Shown here one piece after another: positions 1 to 6,348 of a DNA stretch of 14,023 nucleotides. The notes below the pieces were generated by a model. It did no database searches. It was not told where the DNA came from and worked only from the letters and a program-made list of their open reading frames with translations. The position numbers were made by a program, and so were the translations under genes. Position 1 is the first letter of the stretch; each line of letters starts with the position of its first letter. Source of the DNA: JBDTVS01 sp040007095 (GTDB taxonomy: Bacteria; Acidobacteriota; Vicinamibacteria; Vicinamibacterales; CAVVIG01); the NCBI GenBank assembly GCA_040007095.1, contig JBDTVS010000211.1, positions 1 to 14,023 of the forward strand. The letters run 5' to 3'.

Positions 1-459
1 TTGTCCAGCTACTCGCGCCGAGACACCTCCGATAACGCTAACGACTGCTCGTTACTTATTTTGCCCGGCGCTGAGGAATGCGCACACAGGTCCAAGCGAC
101 GCTCGCTCCAGCCCGCAACGGCCGTCGCTTTTTGATCGCCCGTTGCGGATTGAGCAGAAGATTCTCCGCCATCACCGCGCGGACCCCACCGCGGCCACAG
201 CTTCGCGACGCTGACGCCCAGGTGCAGCAGCCCGAGCGGCAGTTTTCTGGGCGTCAGCGCTCGACAGATGTCGCGCCGCACAATCGTTGCTCAATATCTG
301 GATCGCGACGGCCATTGGCAATTCGAGCTCACAGCCGGCTGACTTTCGCTTGCAGCCGACCGCCGCCTGCGCGATCATGAGCCGCCGTGGCTGAACGCAG
401 CGTTACCGGCAGAACGCCGCCGACGGAACACGTCTCAACAACAATCCGGAGTCGGCAAC
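1..459. other. Leading stretch without a convincing gene
   Basis: I find no convincing gene here. Reading frames on both strands are rich in Arg and Ala and look like by-products of high GC. A 24-codon frame on the plus strand (268-342, beginning MSRRTIVAQYLD and ending ELTAG) has protein-like composition and may be a remnant, but nothing supports its expression. Two inverted repeats are visible: TAACGA / TCGTTA with a 4-base loop (39-54), followed by a T-rich tail, and CCGCAACGG / CCGTTGCGG (113-121 and 140-148) with an 18-base loop. The first could be a weak terminator for a gene left of the window. Confidence 0.5.
39..60 (+). terminator. Possible weak terminator-like hairpin
   Basis: A 6-bp stem TAACGA / TCGTTA with a CTGC loop is followed by CTTATT. 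It resembles a short intrinsic terminator reading rightwards from a gene outside the window. The stem is short and AT-rich, so folding would be weak and this is only a suggestion. Confidence 0.2.
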
Positions 460-1458
460 ATGCGTACTGTCATGATTGCGGTCTGCTTGCTCGTGGGTGT
501 TTGCGCTCTCGCGCAGCAACGGGACGCGGCGATCCTGGGAGCGGTCACCGATCCGGACGGGCGTGGCGTGGCCAGCGCGTCGATCCAGGTCAAGAACACC
601 GAAACCGGGAGGGTGTACGCGGCCCAGACTTCCGCATCTGGTACCTACACGCTGAGCGGGTTGCCGGCCGGGACGTACGCGTTGGTGGTTCCTGCGATTG
701 GGTTCACCTTCGACAGGTTCGAGGGAAAGACCGTGGTGGTTGCGGTCGGGCAAACGCGGCGCGTCGATGTCCTGCTCGAGTGGGGATCGAATCTGGGTAC
801 GCCGGGGGACGATCAATCGACATTCAACATCCGCAAGTACGGGACGCAGCGGGGCGTGGCCCCGCGCACCAGGGAGGGCAGGCCTGACTTTTCAGGAGTG
901 TGGATTGGCAATAATGATCCCAATCCGGAAGAGCCTGTCATGCTGCCCTGGGCTGAAGCGGTCACGAAAGAGCGAATCGCGAACGCCGGGCGGGATCACC
1001 CTTCGGGATTCTGCCTGCCGAGCTTCGCCGTTCCTGGAGGCGCGCTGGCCTTCGAGTTTGTTCAAACCCCAACGCGCCTAGTCGCTATCTTCGAGACTGC
1101 TCCCACCTATCGGAAGGTCTACCTCGATGGCCGCGTCCATCCGAAGAACCTGAACCCGTCCTGGATGGGCCACTCAATCGGCCGATGGCAGGGAGACACA
1201 CTCGTGATCGACACGGTGGGTTTCAACGACAAGAGTTGGATCGGCCTGTCGCCGCACACCGAAAGGCTGCACGTGATCGAACGCTACCGTCGTCCAGACA
1301 AGGGCCACCTCGAGATCATCGTGACGATTGAGGATCCGGGTGCCTATCTGAAACCGTGGACGCAACGGAGCACCTGGGACTTCGCTCCAGAAGAGGATGT
1401 CCTCGAATACATTTGCACGGAGAACAACAAGGCGGCACAACACCTCGGCGGGAAATGA
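460..1458 (+). CDS. Secreted protein with carboxypeptidase regulatory-like domain
   Basis: A 332-residue protein with a clear signal peptide: charged N-terminus, hydrophobic residues 4-16 and a likely cleavage after CALA near residue 18. Residues about 24-107 form a carboxypeptidase regulatory-like (CNA-B/transthyretin-type) beta domain. The marks are ILGAVTDPDGRGVASASIQV, GTYTLSGLPAGTYAL and a closing RVDVLLEW. The rest starts at RPDFSGVW (141-148), a segment I know from many secreted acidobacterial proteins of unknown role. It continues as a beta-rich region with GRWQGDTLVIDTVGFND, common in the same proteins. The role is unknown: regulatory-like domains of this kind occur in secreted and TonB-linked proteins and are not catalytic by themselves. 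The start is supported by CCGGAG 8 bases upstream of the ATG. It appears to be a single-gene unit. Confidence 0.85.
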   Translation: MRTVMIAVCLLVGVCALAQQRDAAILGAVTDPDGRGVASASIQVKNTETGRVYAAQTSASGTYTLSGLPAGTYALVVPAIGFTFDRFEGKTVVVAVGQTRRVDVLLEWGSNLGTPGDDQSTFNIRKYGTQRGVAPRTREGRPDFSGVWIGNNDPNPEEPVMLPWAEAVTKERIANAGRDHPSGFCLPSFAVPGGALAFEFVQTPTRLVAIFETAPTYRKVYLDGRVHPKNLNPSWMGHSIGRWQGDTLVIDTVGFNDKSWIGLSPHTERLHVIERYRRPDKGHLEIIVTIEDPGAYLKPWTQRSTWDFAPEEDVLEYICTENNKAAQHLGGK

Positions 1459-1462
1459 TGTT

Positions 1463-1480
1463 GCACGACCCTGGTTGTGC
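1463..1480 (+). terminator. Hairpin just after the secreted-protein gene
   Basis: GCACGAC / GTTGTGC can pair with one G-U and a 4-base loop, 5 bases after the stop codon at 1456-1458. There is no T-run behind it, so it is at best a weak or Rho-assisted terminator or an mRNA 3' end structure. Confidence 0.25.
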
Positions 1481-1926
1481 GTGGGGGCAGCGAGAATCTA
1501 ATGCATTTCAATCGATATGAGCGGCGCTCCGTCGGATCAGGCATGCTTTCCGGCACAAGCCGTGCTCCAACGCACACCCCGCAGCGCGTCAAGTTGTCAG
1601 ACCGTCCGAGACATCGGCATTGATGCAGGCCGGCGCTAACACGGCCGATGAGCGCCACGCAATCCAAATTGCCGCAGCGTACCTGCCTCCGGCAAACTCG
1701 TGGCACTGATCGCGAGCGCCAATCCTCATCACGGTCTCTACACGATGGAACAGCCCACGAAATGGTGGCCGCTCGACGATGGCACGCGTGCTGGGCGGCA
1801 GGGCTGCGAAGGCTTCCGCCTAGTAACGAGCAACGGCGTAGCGGCGAATTTGGGAGAAGCTGGCTGGCGCCGGACTGGAAGCCGTCGCCGATGCGCAAGC
1901 CCAGCCAAGTCTCGCCGCAGGAAGAC

Positions 1927-2095
1927 GCCGAAGCGGGTTCTCGCACTCCCGGATCTTGCACTCGCGGATCGCGAACAGTCGAAGGCGGCCGTGCTCAGCC
2001 GCTTAACCTCGGCCAGCGGCCAGCGCACGTACGACCTGCCATTCGTGAATTTGTCGCTGTGTATCGCTCGAAGACAGACGGATTCGTTGGCAGAT
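1927..2095 (+). pseudogene. Frameshifted N-terminal fragment of a tyrosine recombinase
   Basis: One frame reads VLALPDLALADREQSKAAVL then SRLTSASGQRTYD. After YD the similarity continues in the next frame as AIREFVAVYRS (from about 2038). From memory, integrases of an abundant acidobacterial family read SAVLNSLTSASGQRTYDHAIREFVAWYCS in their N-terminal SAM-like domain, so the match spans the frame change. Where the family has codons for YDHA (TAC GAC CAC GCC), this sequence has TACGACCTGCC, one base short. Downstream the similarity fades and no catalytic Arg/His/Tyr region follows before the hydrolase gene. I read this as the remains of an inserted recombinase gene. The family comparison is from memory and not a database hit. 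Confidence 0.6.
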
Positions 2096-2160
2096 CGCGA
2101 CTACCGGTCACCTTGGTTGTGCCGAGTCCTCGGAGGAAACGTATACGATCTGCCTCAGAG

Positions 2161-3132
2161 ATGCGAACGTACTCCAGCCACCTGATCCTAAGCCTTCTCC
2201 TAATGCCGCAGGCTCCGCCGTCGGAGCCGCCGTCGGCGGTCAGCGAGATCGTCACGCTCAACGCAGGCGACCGTACGCTCCATGGGGTGCTCTACCGACC
2301 GGTCGGGCCGGGTCCTTTTCCGGGGGTCCTCTACAACCACGGCAGCGCGGCCGGGATGCTGAACAACCAAGCCTTCGAAGCGCTCGGGCCGTTGTTTGCC
2401 AGCCGGGGCTGGGTCTTCTTCGCGCCGTACCGCCGCGGGCAGGGTCTCAGCGCCGCGGCCGGCCCCTATATCGGTGACGAAATCGCGGAGGCGCGCCGGC
2501 GAGGCCTCTGGCAGGGCGGGGCGCTGGCCGTGCCCATCCTGGCCCTCGTGTGGTTGGGCGTGTTGCGCCGACAGCGCATTGGCATTCGCATCGGCACCGT
2601 GGTCGCCGCGGGTCTGTGCGCGGCGTGGGCGATCAATGTCGGGGCCCAACGCGCGGCAGCGTCGACGATGGTGCGCCTGCTCGATACACAGCAATTCGCG
2701 GATCAACTGGCGGCGCTCGAATGGCTGCAGCACCAGGCGTTTGTACTACCCGATCGGATTGCCGCCGCCGGCAACTCGTTCGGTGGGGTAGAGGCCGTGC
2801 TTGGTGCCGAGCGCGCGCATTACTGCGCGGTGGTCGACGCGGCAGGGGGCGCCGAGAGTTGGGCGGCCGCCCCGGGTCTGCGTGCATTGATGGAGGGCGC
2901 CGTGCGCCGCGCACGCGCACCCATCTTCTTCATTCAGGCCGAGAACGACTACGACCTGTCGCCGAGCCGCTCGCTCGCGAAAGTGATGCACGACCTCGGC
3001 AAGGATGCCGACGTGAAGATCTACGCCAAGTTTGGCCAGTCGCCAGCTGAGGGCCACAGCTTCGCGTGGCGGGGGGGCGCCATTTGGGGAGAGGATGTAT
3101 TCGGGTTCTTGTCCACGCATTGCGGAGGGTAG
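2161..3132 (+). CDS. Dienelactone-hydrolase-like alpha/beta hydrolase
   Basis: A 323-residue protein. The open frame extends to 1648, but only the part from the ATG at 2161 looks like protein: it starts with a short hydrophobic leader (HLILSLLLMP), probably a signal peptide. The fold is an alpha/beta hydrolase of the dienelactone hydrolase/prolyl-oligopeptidase kind: YNHGSA (oxyanion region, about 58-63), YRRGQGLS (90-97), nucleophile elbow GNSFGG with Ser206, acid in AENDYDLSPS (Asp263 or Asp265), and His299 in EGHSFAW. It should hydrolyse an ester or similar bond outside the cytoplasm; the substrate is unknown. Oddly, residues about 117-161 hold two hydrophobic stretches around RRQRIGIRIG, between the GPYIGDEI segment and the ASTMVRLLDTQ helix, where relatives I recall have only a short loop. 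It converges with the kinase gene on the other strand. Confidence 0.85.
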   Translation: MRTYSSHLILSLLLMPQAPPSEPPSAVSEIVTLNAGDRTLHGVLYRPVGPGPFPGVLYNHGSAAGMLNNQAFEALGPLFASRGWVFFAPYRRGQGLSAAAGPYIGDEIAEARRRGLWQGGALAVPILALVWLGVLRRQRIGIRIGTVVAAGLCAAWAINVGAQRAAASTMVRLLDTQQFADQLAALEWLQHQAFVLPDRIAAAGNSFGGVEAVLGAERAHYCAVVDAAGGAESWAAAPGLRALMEGAVRRARAPIFFIQAENDYDLSPSRSLAKVMHDLGKDADVKIYAKFGQSPAEGHSFAWRGGAIWGEDVFGFLSTHCGG

Positions 3133-3310
3133 CGGCCGCGATGCCTCCGGGGCCACAGGAAGTCTCACCAGAGCGCCCGCAGGCGTCCTCAGTCAGGCTC
3201 GGTGGCCAAAGGTCTGGCGATCCAACCCGCCCGTAGATCCTACACACATGCCGACAAGCGAGGAGTAATCCCGCGAGGGCAAGGGTCAAGGCAAGACCGG
3301 CGGGTCTCCA
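3133..3310. other. Convergent intergenic region
   Basis: 178 bases between two genes that read towards each other. The only structure I see is a short stem AGACC / GGTCT (3294-3307, loop GGCG). It has no T-run and is too weak to call a terminator. Confidence 0.35.
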
Positions 3311-4342
3311 TCACCTCGTCGGCACGAGGCGCTTCAGGTCCTCGTCCCAATGTTGGACGAGGATGAGCGCGGGCGGCGCGGCGCCCGCGTCGGTCCCGGG
3401 CGCTTTGATCATCAGGAAGCGCTGGTCGTCAGGCGACACGTCGTACATCCGACCAGCACTAGAGCTGCCAGCGCCGGTATAGTAGCGCCCGCCGAGGAGC
3501 TTCGTCGGCGTACCGGCGTTCCACATCGCGCCGCTCGCCTCCACCGGCACGCGCAGCAGCGCGCCGTCGGCAGCGACATAGAACAGTTCCTTGCCGCTCC
3601 GCGCCCAGAGCGCCTGCCTTCCCCCCGCCGTCGAAACTTGCGAGGCGCCGTCGACGACGTTCGGAAATGGCCGGACGTAGATTTCATACGAGCCCGAAAA
3701 ATTGGACTCGTACGCCAGCCAGTGGCCGTCGGGCGAGACGATCCCGTTGCGTTCGTCGGACTTCGTTTGCAGCAGTGGTGTCACCCGGCGTGTCCCATCG
3801 AGCGTGAGCTCCAGCAGATCGCCGCCCATCGCCGGCGTTGCTTCGGTGAACAGGACTGCGGTCTCATGCGGTGTGATCCCCGTGACAAACTGGGTATGGC
3901 TGCTCGTGGTCAGCCGCTCGGCGGCGCCGGTGCCATCAGCCGCCTGCCACCAGAGACTGAATTGGCCGCCGCCGCGGTTCGAGCTAAAGACGATCCGCCC
4001 GCCGGCCGGCGGCGTCCACGCGGGAAACCAGTCCTGGCCCGGATCGAGCGTCAGCGGCGTGAGCGTCTGGCGACGCAGGTCCCAGATCCAGAGGTCGTTC
4101 TTCTCATCGGCGCTAGCGAGCGCGACGCGCATCCCATCGGGCGAGAGGCGCGGATGCAGGTAGGCGCGCGGCGGCGCCGCGACGGGCTCCTCTTTGCCGC
4201 TCCGATCGACCCACACGAGCGTGCGCGCGTTCGCCGCCGCGAGGCCTCCCGGCGCGTCCAGGTACACGAGGGTCCCGTTGGGCGCCACGGCGAAGTCGCC
4301 CGTGCCGGTGTCCTTGGTCACGAGCCGTGATAGCACCGGCAC
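3311..4342 (-). CDS. TolB-like beta-propeller half of a split Ser/Thr kinase
   Basis: A 343-residue open frame that is the C-terminal half of the kinase gene at 4360-6039, now in another frame. It consists of WD40-like/TolB propeller blades: LHPRLSPDGMRVALAS, DLWIWDLRRQTLTPLTLDPG, FPAWTPPAGGRIVFSSNRGG, GIVSPDGHWLAYESNFSG and ALWARSGKELFYV. It ends MYDVSPDDQRFLMIK followed by ILVQHWDEDLKRLVP, which in related kinases is the usual protein end (ILVQNWxEELKRLVP). The ATG at 4342 is internal. The same frame reads upstream as FDPTRLETHGSAVPVLSRL, which continues the ASGTLRAIP at the end of the kinase frame. If translation really starts here, the product would be a truncated cytoplasmic propeller without a signal peptide. 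That seems unlikely. Confidence 0.75.
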   Translation of the reverse strand: MPVLSRLVTKDTGTGDFAVAPNGTLVYLDAPGGLAAANARTLVWVDRSGKEEPVAAPPRAYLHPRLSPDGMRVALASADEKNDLWIWDLRRQTLTPLTLDPGQDWFPAWTPPAGGRIVFSSNRGGGQFSLWWQAADGTGAAERLTTSSHTQFVTGITPHETAVLFTEATPAMGGDLLELTLDGTRRVTPLLQTKSDERNGIVSPDGHWLAYESNFSGSYEIYVRPFPNVVDGASQVSTAGGRQALWARSGKELFYVAADGALLRVPVEASGAMWNAGTPTKLLGGRYYTGAGSSSAGRMYDVSPDDQRFLMIKAPGTDAGAAPPALILVQHWDEDLKRLVPTR

Positions 4343-4359
4343 CGCCGAGCCGTGCGTCT

Positions 4360-6039
4360 CTAGCCGCGTCGGATCGAGGGGATCGCGCGCAACGTCCCCG
4401 ACGCGACGTAGACCAGATGGCCGCTAGGCAGGTAGTGCGCGTGACTTCCGCCGCGCAGCAACACTTTTTGCGTCCCGGAGCGCAGGTCGCGCACCGCCAC
4501 CTGGGCTGTCTCGAGTCCGCCCGTCTGCGACGTGATCGTGAAAAGGACGGCGTGGCCGCCGGGCAAGATTTCCGGCCAGAGGTGGTCGGCTTCGCCGTGC
4601 GCGCGGTCAGGCCACGTCAGCACCTCCGGTGTCCCACTGTCGGCCGACACGCGCTGCAGCCCAGTCGCCGGGTTGGTGGTCGCGAAGATGATCGTGTGGT
4701 CGGGGGCCCACGTCGCGCCGCGTGCAGCGGCGTCGAGGATGGCGAGCGTGATCGGCGGGCCACCGGTGATCGCGACCTTCCTCAGCGTGGTGACGCCGTC
4801 GAGGAAGCCGACCCACTGACTGTCTGGCGAGACGAACTGCCCCCGCAGGGCGCGGCCTTTGGCGATCGGCACCGGTTCGAGCGCGTCGAGCGCGCGGACG
4901 AACAGCTGCGTACCGCTGTTGCCGACGTAGACGACGTGCATCCCGTCGGGTGAGAGAGCCAGGTCGCCACCGAGGCGATCGATCGTCAGGGCCGCTGGGC
5001 CGGATAGCGTGATGGTCAAGCGCGTGACGCCCGGCGGCGCCGCCGGGCGCCACGGCGCCCACAGTACGAGCGCCAGCGCCAATCCGGTGGCGAGAGCGCC
5101 GACGATGGCCCACGGCAACGCGAGCCGCCAATTCGGCAGGGCACGCGGGAGTGCAAGTGCACCAGCGGCGTCTGGCCCACCGCTGCGCAGATCGTCGATC
5201 TGCACTCTCGCCTCGCCGATCGCCTGCAATCGGCGTCTCGGATCTTTCTCCAGACAACGGCGGAGCAGTCGCTGCAGGGCGGCGGGCGTGTCAACGGGCA
5301 ACGCCTGCCAGTTCGGGTCCATCTTCAGCACCGACGCCAGCACGTCCGAGATCAGCTCCCCCTGGAACGGGTGCTGACCGGTGAGCATCTCAAACATCAC
5401 GCAGCCGAATGCCCAGATGTCCGCGCGCGTGTCGACGCTCTTGCCGCGGGCCTGCTCCGGGCTCATGTACGCCGCTGTGCCGAGGATTATGCCCGCCTGC
5501 GTCCTCGCCGGTGGGGTGATCGTCGGCGACTGCGAGGCGTTCGGCGCGCTGCCGACTTGCTCCATGGCTTTGGCGAGACCAAAGTCCAGCACCTTGACGG
5601 TGCCGTCTGTCCGGATCTTGATGTTCGCTGGCTTGAGATCGCGGTGCACGATGTCTTGCTCGTGCGCGGCTTCGAGCGCCTCGGCGATCTGCTTGGCGAT
5701 CGGTAACGCTTCGTCAAGTGGGATCGGCCCCTGCGCGATCCGCTGCGCGAGATCCTCGCCCTCGACGAGTTCCATCACGAGCGCGGGGACGCCCCCGCCC
5801 TCCTCGAGGCCGTGGATATGCGCGATGTTCGGATGGTTCAGCAAGGCGAGGACCTCCGCCTCGCGCTGAAAGCGCGCCAGCCGGTCAGGGTCGGCCGCCA
5901 GCGCCGGCGGGAGGATCTTGATGGCGACCTGACGCTTCAGCTTCGTGTCTGTCGCCCGATACACTTCGCCCATGCCGCCCACGCCGATCTGGGCGGTGAC
6001 TTCGTAGACGCCGAGGCGCGTGCCGGGAGTGAGAGCCAA
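4360..6039 (-). CDS. Receptor-like Ser/Thr protein kinase, frameshifted before its C-terminus
   Basis: 559 residues as read. The kinase domain (about 11-270) is complete: glycine loop IGVGGMGEVY (18-27), Lys41 in VAIK, Glu60 in the C-helix, HRDLKPAN with Asp134, DFG at 152-154 and SPE at 193-195. It is an RD-type (PknB-like) kinase expected to be active. A transmembrane segment at about 306-328 follows, then the first propeller blades (ALSPDGMHVVYVG, FVSPDSQWVGFLDG, ATWAPDHTIIFATT). The kinase should lie in the cytoplasm with the propeller outside as sensor. The frame stops early with ASGTLRAIP then SIRRG, while the missing blades follow in the other frame. Restoring one base joins them into 909 residues, normal for this family. 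The start is TTG (6037-6039), chosen because MALTPGTRLG is the usual family start. A TATAAT stands 14 bases upstream. Confidence 0.9.
   Translation of the reverse strand: MALTPGTRLGVYEVTAQIGVGGMGEVYRATDTKLKRQVAIKILPPALAADPDRLARFQREAEVLALLNHPNIAHIHGLEEGGGVPALVMELVEGEDLAQRIAQGPIPLDEALPIAKQIAEALEAAHEQDIVHRDLKPANIKIRTDGTVKVLDFGLAKAMEQVGSAPNASQSPTITPPARTQAGIILGTAAYMSPEQARGKSVDTRADIWAFGCVMFEMLTGQHPFQGELISDVLASVLKMDPNWQALPVDTPAALQRLLRRCLEKDPRRRLQAIGEARVQIDDLRSGGPDAAGALALPRALPNWRLALPWAIVGALATGLALALVLWAPWRPAAPPGVTRLTITLSGPAALTIDRLGGDLALSPDGMHVVYVGNSGTQLFVRALDALEPVPIAKGRALRGQFVSPDSQWVGFLDGVTTLRKVAITGGPPITLAILDAAARGATWAPDHTIIFATTNPATGLQRVSADSGTPEVLTWPDRAHGEADHLWPEILPGGHAVLFTITSQTGGLETAQVAVRDLRSGTQKVLLRGGSHAHYLPSGHLVYVASGTLRAIPSIRRG
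4375..4381 (-). other. One-base deletion splitting the kinase gene
   Basis: On the minus strand the reading is GCG ATC CCC TCG ATC, giving AIPSI and then a stop at 4360-4362. Adding one T after CCC gives GCG ATC CCC TTC GAT CCG, that is AIPFDP, and opens the frame through to 3311. The total becomes 2730 bases, exactly 910 codons including the stop. The lesion sits between plus-strand positions 4377 and 4378, beside a run of four G. It could be a true mutation or a sequencing or assembly error. Confidence 0.85.
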
Positions 6040-6348
6040 TGGCTTCGCCGTGGATTATACGGGCTGCACGGCAGCTCGGACGGGATTACCCCTGAGTGAC
6101 GGGCATGTGGCGACCGACTCGTTTTGGGCCGAAGTTCTACACTTGCCGACATAACATTATCCAGACGTGATCCAGCGGCGTGATCGGCACCGCCACCACC
6201 ATTTCCCGGACCCTCCACCGACAGGCGGTCGGCCATCCCGCGCAGGTATAAACTAGGCGCGAAATGAACCCCGTCCCGGTCATCGGTCGGCTCCCGCCAG
6301 GGACAACCCTTGTCCGGCGAGGGCGGCGTTTAGTGGCAGATTAAGGCG
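6040..6348. other. Divergent intergenic region between kinase and DUF3604 genes
   Basis: 309 bases between divergent genes. It contains the TATAAT for the kinase and, on the plus side, a perfect short inverted repeat GGACAA / TTGTCC with a 3-base loop (6301-6315), 34 bases before the DUF3604 start. That repeat could be an operator or a leader hairpin. TATAAA at 6247-6252 is a possible -10 on the plus strand. I see no RNA gene. Confidence 0.4.
6054..6059 (-). promoter_or_regulatory. Likely -10 element of the kinase gene
   Basis: A perfect TATAAT on the minus strand ends 14 bases before the TTG start. Standard spacing would place transcription start about 8 bases ahead of the start codon, leaving a nearly leaderless mRNA with no room for a Shine-Dalgarno. 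No good -35 hexamer is visible 16-18 bases further upstream. Confidence 0.45.

Larger units (their letters stand above)
1459..2160. other. 702-base gap holding decayed coding sequence
   Basis: No intact gene. Long frames cross it, including one that runs into the hydrolase gene at 2161, but their composition is not protein-like apart from the recombinase fossil at about 1927-2095. The stretch 1640-1926 may be part of the same decayed insertion, though I could not recognise anything in it. Confidence 0.5.

Noticed and set aside
31..55. GCTAACG...CTCGTTAC as integron attC half-sites
   Set aside because: There is no GTTRRRY / RYYYAAC pair with attC spacing and no integron integrase features. 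The recombinase in the window lacks any visible IntI-type insert.
1823..1835. TAACGAGCAACGG shared by about 1823 and 8528
   Set aside because: A 13-base exact match between two places in 14 kb is expected about once by chance, and the flanks do not align.
1648..2160. Extension of the hydrolase reading frame upstream to 1648 (494 residues)
   Set aside because: The added 171 residues are Arg/Pro/Ser-rich and not protein-like, they overlap the frameshifted recombinase fossil, and a hydrophobic leader begins at the ATG at 2161.
3350..4330. 326-residue plus-strand open frame opposite the propeller region
   Set aside because: The minus strand codes for clear beta-propeller blades; the plus-strand frame is Arg-rich with no motif.
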